Positions 1 through 9,440 of a stretch of DNA of 52,595 bases are shown piece after piece. The position numbers and the translations under genes were made by a program. The notes beneath the pieces were generated by a model. It ran no database searches, was not told the origin of the DNA, and was given only the letters and a program-made list of their open reading frames with translations. The DNA lies in NCBI RefSeq assembly GCF_900187505.1, contig NZ_FYDL01000009.1:151091-203685 (forward strand), in the 5' to 3' direction. The stretch is from Pseudomonas sp. Irchel s3h17 (GTDB lineage Bacteria > Pseudomonadota > Gammaproteobacteria > Pseudomonadales > Pseudomonadaceae). Position 1 is the first letter of the stretch. The number at the start of each line of letters is the position of its first letter.

Positions 1-2700
1 CACTGAGGATGGTCTGTATTTCGCTGGCGGTCCCCGCGTTGCTGTCGTTCACCGCCGTCGGCACATCGTCGACGATGTTCACGTCCAGCGAGTCGTTGGC
101 GGTGGTGCCGTTGCTGTCGGTGACCGTGACGTTGAAGGACTCGCTGAGGCTGTTGGTACCGCCGGCGGTCGGGTGGTTTTCGTTGTCGTTGAGGGTGTAG
201 CTGTAGCTCACCAGCCCGCTCGCCGAATCGTAGCCGGTGATGGTCAGGGTGTTGCCCAGGCCGGTGGTGACGGTTTGCGGGAAGCCGGCGGTCACGCCGT
301 TAGTCACCACGCTAATGCCACCGACGCTCAGGGTTTTTACGCCATCCAGTGCGGTGACGGTGAAGGTGCCGCTCTGGGTCAGGTTTGAATTGCCCGGTGC
401 CGAGCCGTCGCCGAGGGCTTTTTCGTAGACCGTCAGTTCACCGCCTTCGACCTTGAGCCCGGTGATGGTCACCGGATCGTCGTTGTTGTCGACGGTCAGG
501 GTCAGGGTCGCGCTGCTGGTATCGCCGTCCGCGTCGGTAAGGGTGTAGGTGAAGGTTTCAGTACCGTTGGTTGTCAACGCCAGGAACGCCGGGTTGCCGG
601 TATCGACGGTGTAGGTGTAGGTGCCGTTGGCGGCCAGCACCAACTGGCCGTAGGTGCCGTTGACCGTCTGCGCGGTGACCGGCCCGGCACTGGGCCCGGT
701 CGGTACGCGGTCAGCGCCCTGCACGTCATTGCCCAGCACATTGCCGCTGAGGATGGTCTGTGTTTCGCTGGCGGACAGCGCGTTGCTGTCGTTCACTGCC
801 ATCGGCACATCGTCGACGATGTTCACGTCCAGTGAGTCGTTGGCGGTGGTGCCGTTGCTATCGGTAATGGTCACGGCAAACGACTCGCTGAGGCTGTTGG
901 TGCCACTGGCGGTCGGGTGGTTTTCATTGTCGTTGAGGGTGTAGCTGTAGCTCACCACCCCGCTCGCCGAGTCGTAGCCGGTGATGGTCAGGGTGTTGCC
1001 CAGGCCAGTGGTGAAGGTTTGCGGGAAGCCAGCGGTCACGCCATTGGTGACCACGTTGATCCCTCCCACGCTCAAGCTCTGCACACCGTCCAGCGCCGTC
1101 ACCGTGAAGGTGCCGCTTTGGGTCAGTGAAGGCGTGCCGGGGGTAGAACCGTCACCGAGGGCTTTTTCATAGACCGTCAGTTCACCGCCCTCGACCTTCA
1201 ACCCGGTTATGGTCACCGGATCGTCGTTGTTGTGGACGGTCAGGGTCAGCGTCGCGGTGCTGGTATCACCGTCCGCATCGGTAAGGGTGTAGGTGAAGGT
1301 TTCGCTGCCGTCGGCTTTCAGCGCCAAAAATGCCGGATTGCTGGCGTTGACGGTGTAGGTGTAAGTGCCGTCGGCGGCCAGGACCAACTGGCCATAGGTG
1401 CCGTTGACCGTCTGCGCGCTAATTGGCCCGGCACTGGGTCCGGTCGGCACGCGGTCGGCGCCTTGCACGTCATTGCTCAGCACATTACCGCTAAGGATGG
1501 TTTGCGCTTCGCTGGCAGCTCCCGCATTGCTGTCGTTCACTGCCGTCGGCACATCGTCGACGATGTTCACGTCCAGTGAGTCGTTGGCGGTGGTGCCGTT
1601 GCTATCGGTAATGGTCACGGCAAACGACTCGCTGAGGCTGTTGGTGCCACTGGCGGTCGGGTGGTTTTCGTTGTCGTTGAGGGTGTAGCTGTAGCTCACC
1701 ACCCCGCTCGTCGAGTTATAGCCGGTGATGGTCAGGGTATTGCCCAGGCCGGTGGTGAAGGTCTGCGGGAAGCCGGCGGTCACGCCATTGGTGACCACGT
1801 TGATGCCGCCGACGCTCAGGGTCTGCACGCCGTCCAGCGCCGTCACCGTGAAAGTACCGCTCTGGGTCAGGTTTGAACTGCCCGGTGCCGAGCCATCGCC
1901 GAGGGCTTTTTCGTAGACCGTCAGTTCGCCACCTTCGACCTTGAGCCCGTTGATCGCCACCGGATCGTCGTTATTGTGGACGGTCAGGGTCAGCGTCGCG
2001 GTGCTGGTATCGCCGTCCGCGTCGGTAAGGCTGTAGGTGAAGATTTCGCTGCCGTCGGCTTTCAGCGCCAAAAATGCCGGATTGCCGGTGTCGACGGTGT
2101 AGGTGTAAGTGCCGTCGGCGGCCAGGACCAACTGGCCGTAGGTGCCATTGACCGTCTGCGCGGTGACCGGCCCGGTCGGTACCCGATCCGCACCTTGCAC
2201 GTCATTGCTCAGCACGTTGCCGCTGAGGATGGTCTGTATTTCGCTGGCGGTTCCCGCGTTGCTGTCATTCACCGCCGTCGGCACGTCGTCGGTGATGTTG
2301 ATGTCCAGCGAGTTGGTCGCCGTGTCGCCGTTGACGTCCGTGGCAATGACGCTGAAATGCTCGCTCAGGTTGTTGGCGCCATCACTTGCCGAATGGGTTT
2401 CGTTGGACACCAGGGTGTAGCTGTAACTGACCAGGCCAGTGGCCGGGTCAAAACCGGTGATGGTCAGGGTGTTGCCCGCGGCAGAGGTCATCGATTGCGG
2501 GAAACCCGCGACCACGCCACCACTGACGACGCTGATCCCGCCCACGTTCAGGCTCGACAGGCCGTCCGGTGCCGAAACGCTGAAGGTACCGCTTTGGGTC
2601 AGCGCCGCAGGATTGCTGGCCGAACCCTGGGCCAGGTTGGCTTCACTGAGGGTCAACTCGCCGCCTTCTACCGACAGGCCGGAGAGGTTCACCCCATTGT
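1..2700 (-). repeat. In-frame adhesin repeats, 744 bp (248 aa) per unit
   Basis: The same sequence recurs at 3, 747, 1491 and 2223 (the CTGAGGATGG landmark), giving periods of 744, 744 and 732 bp. The units encode about 248 residues with the recurring pattern VEGGELTVYEKALGDGS ... LTQSGTFTVTALDG ... VSYSYTLNDNENH ... DVPTAVNDSNAG. The 732-bp spacing is due to a four-residue deletion near PTGP(SAGP). The copy nearest the N-terminus (2223-2700) is the most diverged, as is usual for array edges. The array continues past the left edge. Confidence 0.95.
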
Positions 2701-3259
2701 TCACCGGTGGCGGAACAATCCCATCATCGCCGTCCTCTTCTGGCACAGGCGCAATGCGCTCCGGGACGAACTCAGGGATACCGTTGAAACCGGCGGTGGG
2801 GAAGCCAATGATCGGTTCGACCCGACCGGCCACCTCTTCCAGCAGGACAAAGGTATGCCCGCCTCCCGCGGCGCCGGTCCCGCCCGCACCTGCACCGCTA
2901 CCCGGTCCGGCAGCCGTGGCTTCAGCGGTCTGGGTCGGGTCGGCACCGGCCGCAATGGCTTTTTGCAGTTGTTCGACATCGGTCAATTGCGCGGCACTCG
3001 GTGCCACCACCTCGGGCGTACTCACGTGCCCAGCCTGATTGGCCAGCAGTTGCGCCGTCATTGACAGGCTGCTGTCACGCCCAAGGGTCAGTTCCTGACC
3101 GTTGCTCAGGTGCACGGCCACCGCCCCTGCGGCACCGGTGATCAGTTGCTCGCCGGCAAACAGCCGATCCCCCTCGATCAGGGGACGCTTGCTGCCATCC
3201 GCTGCCTGTGCGAAAACCTGACCCACAACCTTGCTGACGGTACCGATGAGCGTTGCCAT
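1..3259 (-). CDS. lapA: LapA-type giant adhesin, N-terminal part (3' end outside window)
   Basis: Cell-surface biofilm adhesin secreted by the neighbouring type I system and held in the outer membrane by its N-terminus. The frame is open from ATG 3259 to the left edge (about 1086 codons), so the C-terminal RTX/secretion signal is not seen. GGAGG lies 7 nt before the ATG. The protein opens MATLIGTVSKVVGQVFA, the LapA retention module. TAAG at residues 115-118 (2917-2906) matches the site cut by the periplasmic protease LapG in the known family. A Gly/Ala/Pro-rich linker follows, then a hydrophobic EEVAGRVEPIIGF stretch and from about residue 185 the large Ig/VCBS-like repeats. It diverges from lapE across a 582-bp gap. 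LapD and LapG, which control release in the family, are not in the window. Identity as LapA rather than the paralogue MapA rests on the adjacent lapEBC order. Confidence 0.93.
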   Translation of the reverse strand, partial: MATLIGTVSKVVGQVFAQAADGSKRPLIEGDRLFAGEQLITGAAGAVAVHLSNGQELTLGRDSSLSMTAQLLANQAGHVSTPEVVAPSAAQLTDVEQLQKAIAAGADPTQTAEATAAGPGSGAGAGGTGAAGGGHTFVLLEEVAGRVEPIIGFPTAGFNGIPEFVPERIAPVPEEDGDDGIVPPPVNNGVNLSGLSVEGGELTLSEANLAQGSASNPAALTQSGTFSVSAPDGLSSLNVGGISVVSGGVVAGFPQSMTSAAGNTLTITGFDPATGLVSYSYTLVSNETHSASDGANNLSEHFSVIATDVNGDTATNSLDINITDDVPTAVNDSNAGTASEIQTILSGNVLSNDVQGADRVPTGPVTAQTVNGTYGQLVLAADGTYTYTVDTGNPAFLALKADGSEIFTYSLTDADGDTSTATLTLTVHNNDDPVAINGLKVEGGELTVYEKALGDGSAPGSSNLTQSGTFTVTALDGVQTLSVGGINVVTNGVTAGFPQTFTTGLGNTLTITGYNSTSGVVSYSYTLNDNENHPTASGTNSLSESFAVTITDSNGTTANDSLDVNIVDDVPTAVNDSNAGAASEAQTILSGNVLSNDVQGADRVPTGPSAGPISAQTVNGTYGQLVLAADGTYTYTVNASNPAFLALKADGSETFTYTLTDADGDTSTATLTLTVHNNDDPVTITGLKVEGGELTVYEKALGDGSTPGTPSLTQSGTFTVTALDGVQSLSVGGINVVTNGVTAGFPQTFTTGLGNTLTITGYDSASGVVSYSYTLNDNENHPTASGTNSLSESFAVTITDSNGTTANDSLDVNIVDDVPMAVNDSNALSASETQTILSGNVLGNDVQGADRVPTGPSAGPVTAQTVNGTYGQLVLAANGTYTYTVDTGNPAFLALTTNGTETFTYTLTDADGDTSSATLTLTVDNNDDPVTITGLKVEGGELTVYEKALGDGSAPGNSNLTQSGTFTVTALDGVKTLSVGGISVVTNGVTAGFPQTVTTGLGNTLTITGYDSASGLVSYSYTLNDNENHPTAGGTNSLSESFNVTVTDSNGTTANDSLDVNIVDDVPTAVNDSNAGTASEIQTILS

Positions 3260-3841
3260 GTGACGTCCTCCGCTGCCGACATCCATCGGCATCTGGGTTA
3301 TGCAGAGAAGTACGCATGGCACTAACGGGTGGCTTGGCGGATCTGGCGCCCGGCAGCACTTCCACCCCAAGGTAAAAGCCCTGCCTGACGACGATCTTGC
3401 CTCACTTGCCCTACGCAGATGGCCTGGATTTGTGCGGAACAAAACGCAATGGAATCATCCACTCAGCGCCGCCAGCCGTTCTACGAGGGTGACCCCACGG
3501 TATCCTACCGGGAAAGTGACAATATTTTGTCGCCCCTAAAACCGTGCAGCCTCCATCCCCTCCAACACCTCTCCACCCTATGTTGCAAAATGGGTTGAAC
3601 TCTTTTAGCCCCGAAAAGCGCCATAAAGCTCGTAAACACGGGACTCACGGAGTGAACAATGTGCTGGATTTTTCAGGGCGCATAAGTTTTTTTCGACATA
3701 GTTCTTATGAGAAATGCTTCTTAGCTTCTCCCTAGGATGTTCTTAGCTCTGTTGTTACAAACCTGGAACGGTTTGAACTATAAGTCGCGTCATTTTTTTG
3801 GCGACAACAAAGCACTATTAGGACACAGGGAGAAGTACCCC
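3260..3841. other. Divergent intergenic region between lapA and lapE
   Basis: This 582-bp gap must hold the promoters of lapA (leftward) and lapEBC (rightward). It is AT-richer than its surroundings, especially 3590-3840. I see a perfect inverted repeat GACAA-TATT-TTGTC at 3518-3531 and a small CAAACC/GGTTTG hairpin at 3758-3775 in the probable lapE leader. No convincing sigma-54 or clear -35/-10 pair was found, and no credible gene. Confidence 0.6.
3518..3531. promoter_or_regulatory. Inverted repeat, possible regulator site upstream of lapA
   Basis: GACAA-TATT-TTGTC is a perfect 5-bp inverted repeat around an AT core, extended to GTGACAA/TTGTCGC with one mismatch. It lies about 260 bp upstream of lapA and 310 bp upstream of lapE. 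In related pseudomonads lapA transcription answers to FleQ and c-di-GMP, but this site is not an obvious FleQ box, so the binding protein is unknown. Confidence 0.3.
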
Positions 3842-5206
3842 ATGCGCGTTTTCACGCCCCTCTGCAGCGCGATTCTGTTGGCCATGGCCTGCACTCATCA
3901 GGCCCAGGCCATGTCACTGACCGAAGCGATTCAAAGCACGCTGGACAACCACCCGGAACTGCACGCCAGCGAGAACAGTCGCCTGTCAGCCGATGAAGAC
4001 GTGAAGGTCGCCAAAGGGGGTTTCTATCCATCACTGGACCTGAATGCCGGCTATGGGCGTGGCTACAGCGACAACTCCACGACCCGCGGCCTGACGCCCG
4101 ATGGCCACAACACGGAGACCGAGTGGTACACCCAGTCCGAACTGCGCCTGCGGCAAATGCTGTTCGACGGTTTCAATACCGCCAATGAAGTCGGACGCAC
4201 CCGATCGGTTGTCAACTCCCGCGCCTACTTCACCCGCGGTACCGCCGAAAGCCTGTCCCTGCGCACCATCGAGGTGTACCTCGAAGTGCTCAAGCGCCGC
4301 GAACTGGTGACCCTGGCCACCAACAACCTGCAAGCGCACTTGCGGGTCAACGACCAGATCGGCCTGCGCACCGATCGTGGCATCGGCAGCACCGCCGACC
4401 TTGATCAATCGAAAGCGCGCCTGGCCCTGGCGCAAAACAACCTCGACACCGCCCAAGTCGATCTCGCCGATGCCGAAGCCAACTTCTTCAGTGCCGTGGG
4501 GCGCATGCCCGATGAGTTGGAAACCCTGCCGTCGATTCGCGGCGAGGTTCCCCAAACCCTGCCGGACGCCCGCCAGGCCATGATGGACAACAACCCGTAC
4601 CTCAAATCCGCGCAGGCCGACGTGAACGCCGCCGAAAGCCAGTACGAGGTCGCCAAGTCGCCGTTCTATCCACGCTTCGATGCAGAGGCAGCGGTCGGTG
4701 CCGACGACAACCTGCAGGGCGACCTGGGCCACGACAACGAGTGGCGCGTGGGCGTGATCATGAACTACAACCTGTTCCGCGGCGGCAGCGACAAGGCCCG
4801 CCTGCAATCGGATGCACACAAGATCAACCAGTCCATGGACATCCGCAACAACGCCTTGCGCATGCTCAACGAGAACATCACCCTGGCCTGGAACGCCATG
4901 GTCAACGCCAAGAAACAACTCCCGACCGCCCGCGAATACGCCGAGACCTCGGTGCGCGTACGGGCGGCCTACCAGGATCAGTTCGGCCTCGGCCAGCGGA
5001 CCCTGCTCGACCTGCTCGACAGTGAAAACGAGCTGTACAACTCCAGTCGTCGCTACACCGAAGTGCGCTACACCGAGGAGTTCTCCATGTACCGTGTCCT
5101 GGCGAACACCGGCGAACTGCTGACGAAAGCCAAGGTAGTGGTTCCGGCCGAAGCGATTGCGCAAACCGACGTGAAAAGCGAAGCCCGCCTGCCCGAGATG
5201 CGCTAG
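3842..5206 (+). CDS. lapE: LapE, TolC-family outer membrane channel of the LapA secretion system
   Basis: Outer membrane exit duct of the LapEBC type I secretion system. It is 454 aa with a signal peptide of about 23 residues (MRVFTPLCSAILLAMAC... ending QAQA), then MSLTEAIQSTLDNHPEL, the typical start of TolC-like outer-membrane efflux proteins, and two internally similar long-helix halves (LEVLKRRELVTLA; GLGQRTLLDLLDSENELYN). ATG 3842 is chosen because GGGAGAAG lies about 8 nt upstream and the signal peptide starts there; an in-frame start at 3737 has neither. lapB begins 18 bp downstream, so lapE-lapB-lapC form one operon. In P. fluorescens these three genes stand next to lapA and divergent from it, as here. 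Confidence 0.93.
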   Translation: MRVFTPLCSAILLAMACTHQAQAMSLTEAIQSTLDNHPELHASENSRLSADEDVKVAKGGFYPSLDLNAGYGRGYSDNSTTRGLTPDGHNTETEWYTQSELRLRQMLFDGFNTANEVGRTRSVVNSRAYFTRGTAESLSLRTIEVYLEVLKRRELVTLATNNLQAHLRVNDQIGLRTDRGIGSTADLDQSKARLALAQNNLDTAQVDLADAEANFFSAVGRMPDELETLPSIRGEVPQTLPDARQAMMDNNPYLKSAQADVNAAESQYEVAKSPFYPRFDAEAAVGADDNLQGDLGHDNEWRVGVIMNYNLFRGGSDKARLQSDAHKINQSMDIRNNALRMLNENITLAWNAMVNAKKQLPTAREYAETSVRVRAAYQDQFGLGQRTLLDLLDSENELYNSSRRYTEVRYTEEFSMYRVLANTGELLTKAKVVVPAEAIAQTDVKSEARLPEMR

Positions 5207-5224
5207 CTCACTGGGGAACTCGAT

Positions 5225-7384
5225 GTGACCAGCATGGAACCCGGCAACACTGGCATTGACCCGCGCCTGAGTTTTGATGATCCGCTGTTGGATGGGTTGC
5301 TGATCCTGTGCAAGCTGCATGACTGCACCGTCAGCCGGGCCAGCCTGAGTGCTGGCCTGCCACTGGCCAAACAGCGCCTGAGCCTGGACCTGCTGCCTCG
5401 CGCGGCAGCCCGTGCCGGCCTGCAGGCACGTGTATTGAGGCGTGAACTGGAGTCGATTTCAGCGCTCAACCTGCCGGTCATGTTGCTGCTCAGGAATGGT
5501 CGCTGCGCGGTCTTGCGGCGTTGGGGGGAAGACGGCAAGGCGCTGATTCTGCCCAGTGAGGCCGAAGGTGGAGAACAATGGGTCAGCCGTGAGGAGCTGG
5601 CCGAGGAATACAGTGGCCAGGCGTTGTTCGCCCGGCCACGGCATGAGCTCGAAGACCTGCGCGCACCGTTGGTGCCTCGGGTCGAGGCGTGGTTTCGCGA
5701 CACGCTCAAGCTGTCGCGCTGGCTCTACAGCGACGCGATTCTGGCGAGCTTCCTGATCAACCTGCTGGGCCTGATGCTCCCGCTGTTCGTGATGCAGACC
5801 TACGATCGGGTGGTACCGAACCAGGCCACCTCGACCTTGTGGGTGCTGGCCATCGGCTTGTTGATCGGCACCGGATTCGAACTGGTGCTGCGGATCGTGC
5901 GTGCGCACTTGCTGGACACGGCTGGCAAGAAAACCGACGTGATCCTGTCCGCCACCCTGTTCGAGCGCATCACCGGCATGTCGATGAAAGCGCGTCCCGC
6001 TACCATTGGCGGGTTTGCCCAGAGCATCCACGACTTCCAGGGTCTGCGCGAGTTTCTCACCGCCGTGACCCTGACCAGCCTGATCGACCTGCCTTTTGCC
6101 GTACTGATGCTGGTGGTGATCGGCCTGCTCGGCGGCTGGCTGGTGGTCATCCCGCTGCTGGCCTTCCCGCTCACCATCCTCTTCGCGATGATGATTCAGG
6201 TGCGCCTGCGCGACACCGTCCAGAAAAGCCTGGCACTGGGGGCCGAACGCCAGGCCGTGCTGATTGAAACCCTGGGCGGCCTGGAAACCCTCAAGGCCTG
6301 TAGCGCCGAGAGCGAACGCCAGCACAAATGGGAAAGTACCCACGGCGCCCTCACCCGCCTCGACAGCCATGCGCGCAACCTCTCGGCGCTGGCCACCAAC
6401 GGCACCCTGTTCATCCAGCAGTTCTGCGGCATGGCGACCATCGTCGCCGGGGTCTACAGCATCATCGCCGGCAACCTCAGCGTGGGCGCCCTGGTGGCGA
6501 CCTACATGCTTGGCAGCCGCGTCCTTGCGCCCCTGGGACAGATCGCCGGGTTGATCACCCGCTACCAGCAAGCCCAGTTGACCATGCGCAGCACCGATGC
6601 GTTGATGGCGCTACCCCAGGAGCGCGACACCCGGCAACGGCCACTGGAGCGTACCCAACTGCAAGGCGCACTGGACGTCAGCGGCGTGACCTTCCACTAC
6701 CACGGGCAAAACGCCCCGGCGCTGTCCGGCGTCAGTTTCAGTGTCAAACCCGGCGAACGCATCGGCATCATCGGCCGCAGCGGATCAGGCAAAAGCACCC
6801 TGGCCCGCCTGGTGATGGGGTTCTACGCCCCGGATGAAGGCCAGCTATTGCTCGACGGCCTGGACCTGCGGCAACTGGACGTCGCCGACCTGCGCCAACA
6901 GATCGGCTATGTGGCCCACGACCTGCCGCTGCTGGCCGGCAGCCTGCGTGACAACCTGACGCTCGGCGCGCGCTACATCAGCGACTCACGAATGCTCGAA
7001 GTCGCCGAGCTGACCGGTGTTACGGAACTGGCCCGCCAACACCCCCACGGCTTCGACCGGCCAGTGGGTGAGCGCGGCCAACTGCTGTCCGGTGGTCAGC
7101 GTCAAGCGGTGTTGCTGGCCCGCGCTTTGCTGCTCGACCCACCGATCATGGTTCTCGACGAACCCACCAGTGCCATGGACAACAGCAGCGAAGACATCCT
7201 GCGCCAGAAACTGCACCCCTGGGTAAAAGGCAAGACCCTGCTGTTGGTCACCCACCGCACCTCGATGCTCAGCCTGGTGGATCGGCTGGTGGTGCTGGAT
7301 AACGGGCGGATCGTCGCGGACGGCCCGAAAGAAGCGGTTATCGATGCATTGCGCAAGGGCCGTGTCGGCTCTGCGGCCGTCTAG
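5225..7384 (+). CDS. lapB: LapB, type I secretion ABC transporter
   Basis: Inner-membrane ATPase/permease that drives LapA export. It is 719 aa. The N-terminal C39-like region (about 1-150) shows no obvious catalytic Cys/His pair, so it is read as the non-peptidase C39-like domain that docks the substrate. Transmembrane segments span about 165-450. The ATPase follows, with Walker A GRSGSGKST (about 516-524), signature LLSGGQRQ (about 620) and Walker B IMVLDEPTSAMD (about 640). The start is probably GTG 5225, because GGGGAA sits 6 nt upstream; ATG 5234 is the alternative and its spacing is too long. lapC starts 9 bp after the stop. Confidence 0.93.
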   Translation: MTSMEPGNTGIDPRLSFDDPLLDGLLILCKLHDCTVSRASLSAGLPLAKQRLSLDLLPRAAARAGLQARVLRRELESISALNLPVMLLLRNGRCAVLRRWGEDGKALILPSEAEGGEQWVSREELAEEYSGQALFARPRHELEDLRAPLVPRVEAWFRDTLKLSRWLYSDAILASFLINLLGLMLPLFVMQTYDRVVPNQATSTLWVLAIGLLIGTGFELVLRIVRAHLLDTAGKKTDVILSATLFERITGMSMKARPATIGGFAQSIHDFQGLREFLTAVTLTSLIDLPFAVLMLVVIGLLGGWLVVIPLLAFPLTILFAMMIQVRLRDTVQKSLALGAERQAVLIETLGGLETLKACSAESERQHKWESTHGALTRLDSHARNLSALATNGTLFIQQFCGMATIVAGVYSIIAGNLSVGALVATYMLGSRVLAPLGQIAGLITRYQQAQLTMRSTDALMALPQERDTRQRPLERTQLQGALDVSGVTFHYHGQNAPALSGVSFSVKPGERIGIIGRSGSGKSTLARLVMGFYAPDEGQLLLDGLDLRQLDVADLRQQIGYVAHDLPLLAGSLRDNLTLGARYISDSRMLEVAELTGVTELARQHPHGFDRPVGERGQLLSGGQRQAVLLARALLLDPPIMVLDEPTSAMDNSSEDILRQKLHPWVKGKTLLLVTHRTSMLSLVDRLVVLDNGRIVADGPKEAVIDALRKGRVGSAAV

Positions 7385-7393
7385 GAGTCGCTT

Positions 7394-8773
7394 ATGCCTG
7401 AGTCCACCCCTGGATCATTGCCCTCCTCACCTGAGCCGCGCGGCTACTTTGGCAGTTTCCGCAAAAGCGCAGAGCGCGAGTTCATGCATGAAACTGCCGA
7501 CGCCTCGCTGCAGGACTCGCCCCGCAGGTCGCGAATCACCGTGTGGCTGGCCGCCGCGCTGATCATTACGGCCCTGGTGTGGGCCAAGCTTGCGGTCTTG
7601 CAGGAAGTCACCATGGGTGAAGGCAAGGCCATTCCGTCGAGCAAGGTTCAAGTCATCCAGAACCTTGAAGGCGGGATCGTCACCGAGATTTTCGTGCGCG
7701 AAGGGCAGATGGTGAACAAGGGCGACACCCTGATCCGCCTGGATGACACGCGCTTCCTGTCAAACAAGGGGGAAAGCGAGGCCGATCGTTATGCCCTGAT
7801 GGCCCAGGTCGAACGCCTGTCTGCCGAAGCCGAGGGCCGGCCGCTCAAGCTGTCGGACGAGGTCGTGTCCAAGGCCCCGCAAGTGGCCGAAGACGAGCGC
7901 GCCCTGTATGACCAACGGCAACGCCGGCTGGCCAGCGAGCAGCGCACGCTGACCGAACAACTTCGGCAGAAAACCCAGGAGCTGGCAGAGTTTCGCTCCA
8001 AACAAGGGCAATACAGTTCAAGCCTGGCGTTGCTGAACCAGGAAATGAACATGTCCGCGCCGCTGGTGGGTACCGGGGCAGTGTCACAGGTGGAAATCCT
8101 GCGGCTCAAGCGCAGCGCCGTGGAAATTCGTGGCTCGCTGAATGCCACCACCCTGGCGATCCCACGGGCCGAATCGGCGATTGACGAAATCAGGAGCAAA
8201 CTCGATGAGTCGGTGCAGGGCTTCCGTTCGGACGCCGCCAAGGAGCTCAACGAGAAGCGCACCGACCTGTCGAAAATCACCGCCACGAGCATTGCCATCG
8301 ACGACCGGGTGACCCGCACCACCGTGGTTTCGCCGGTTCACGGGATCATCAAGGTGCTTAAGGTGAACACCATCGGCGGCGTGGTTCAACCGGGCAGCGA
8401 CATGGTGGAAATCGTGCCCCTGGAGGACAACCTGCTGATCGAAGCCAAGGTCCGCCCGCAGGACGTGGCCTTCCTGCATCCGGGTCAGAAAGCCATGGTC
8501 AAGTTCAGCGCCTATGACTACACGATCTACGGCGGCCTGTCGGCCAAACTCGAACTGATCGGCGCCGACACCATCACTGACGACAAGGGCAACAGCTTCT
8601 ACCTGATTCAGGTGCGCACCGACAAAAACCACCTGGGGGGCGACGTCAAACCCCTGCTGATCATCCCCGGCATGGTTGCCACGGTGGACATCATTACCGG
8701 CGAGAAAAGCGTGCTCGATTACCTGCTCAAACCCGTCCTCAAAGCCCGGACCGAAGCGATGCGCGAGCGGTAG
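7394..8773 (+). CDS. lapC: LapC, HlyD-family membrane fusion protein
   Basis: Periplasmic adaptor that links LapB to LapE. It is 459 aa with a cytoplasmic N-tail, one transmembrane helix at about 49-67 (ITVWLAAALIITALVWAKL), a biotinyl-lipoyl-like half (VIQNLEGGIVTEIFVREGQ), a long coiled coil (about 130-300), and the second lipoyl/beta-barrel region (VVSPVHGIIKVLKVNTIGG). AGGAG stands 7 nt before ATG 7394. The last 28 codons, ending LLKPVLKARTEAMRER, are copied twice more downstream as part of a tandem repeat with REPINs. The original stop at 8771-8773 is intact, so the protein should be full length. Confidence 0.93.
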   Translation: MPESTPGSLPSSPEPRGYFGSFRKSAEREFMHETADASLQDSPRRSRITVWLAAALIITALVWAKLAVLQEVTMGEGKAIPSSKVQVIQNLEGGIVTEIFVREGQMVNKGDTLIRLDDTRFLSNKGESEADRYALMAQVERLSAEAEGRPLKLSDEVVSKAPQVAEDERALYDQRQRRLASEQRTLTEQLRQKTQELAEFRSKQGQYSSSLALLNQEMNMSAPLVGTGAVSQVEILRLKRSAVEIRGSLNATTLAIPRAESAIDEIRSKLDESVQGFRSDAAKELNEKRTDLSKITATSIAIDDRVTRTTVVSPVHGIIKVLKVNTIGGVVQPGSDMVEIVPLEDNLLIEAKVRPQDVAFLHPGQKAMVKFSAYDYTIYGGLSAKLELIGADTITDDKGNSFYLIQVRTDKNHLGGDVKPLLIIPGMVATVDIITGEKSVLDYLLKPVLKARTEAMRER

Positions 8774-9432
8774 CCCTGTATCAGTCAGTGTAAACACTCT
8801 CCGTGGCGAGCGAGCTTGCTCGCGCTGGGGTGCGCAGCGCCCAGCCCCCAAAAAAGCAGGGCCTTTCAGCACGACGTTGGCCGTTGCTCTTGGGGCCGCG
8901 ATGCGGCCCAGCGGGAGCAAGCTCCCTCGCCACACGTCATCATTACCGGCGAAAAAGCGTGCTCGATTACCTGCTCAAACCCGTCCTGAAAGCCTGGACC
9001 GAGGCCATGCGCGAGCGCGAGCCCTGTATCAGTCAGTGTGAACACTCTCCGTGGCGAGCGAGCTTGCTCGCGCTGGGGTGCGAAGCGTCCAGCCCCCAAA
9101 AAAGCAGGGCCTTTCAGCACGACGTTGGCCGTTGCTCTTGGGGCCGCGATGCGGCCCAGCGGGAGCAAGCTCCCTCGCCACACGTCATCATTACCGGCGA
9201 AAAAAGCGTGCTCGATTACCTGCTCAAACCCGTCCTCAAAGCCCGGACCGAAGCGATGCGCGAACGGTAGCCCTGTATCAGTCAGTGTAAACACTCTCCG
9301 TGGCGAGCGAGCTTGCTCGCGCTGGGGTGCGAAGCGCCCCCCCCAAAAAAGCTACCGCGGTCTTTCAGCAAGACTCTGGCGGCCGCTCTTGGGGCCGCTA
9401 CGCCGCCCAGCGCGAGCAAGCTCGCTCGCCAC
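8689..9432 (+). repeat. Tandem array: lapC 3' tail plus REPIN, about 248 bp per unit
   Basis: Three copies of the lapC 3' end begin with CATCATTACCGG at 8689, 8938 and 9186 (periods 249 and 248). Each is followed by CCCTGTATCAGTCAGTG and a REPIN: 8803-8933, 9051-9181 and 9300-9432. REPIN arms are GTGGCGAGCGAGCTTGCTCG and its inverse. The second tail has lost one A in an A-run (frameshift) and its stop codon. The third is again in frame with lapC and ends MRER-stop. The duplicated block therefore joins about 85 bp of coding sequence to extragenic DNA. The copies look like recent tandem duplications, not separate genes. Confidence 0.93.
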
Positions 9433-9440
9433 AGAAGACC

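Noticed and set aside
3737..3841. A 35-codon upstream extension of lapE
   Set aside because: It would bury the signal peptide and has no ribosome site; ATG 3842 has both.
3260..3841. Sigma-54 promoter for lapE
   Set aside because: TGGCAC and TGGAAC occur, but no GC element stands at the needed distance.
8803..9270. Separate small genes made from the copied lapC tails
   Set aside because: The frames run through REPIN hairpins and only end with the lapC C-terminus; no ribosome site or start of their own.
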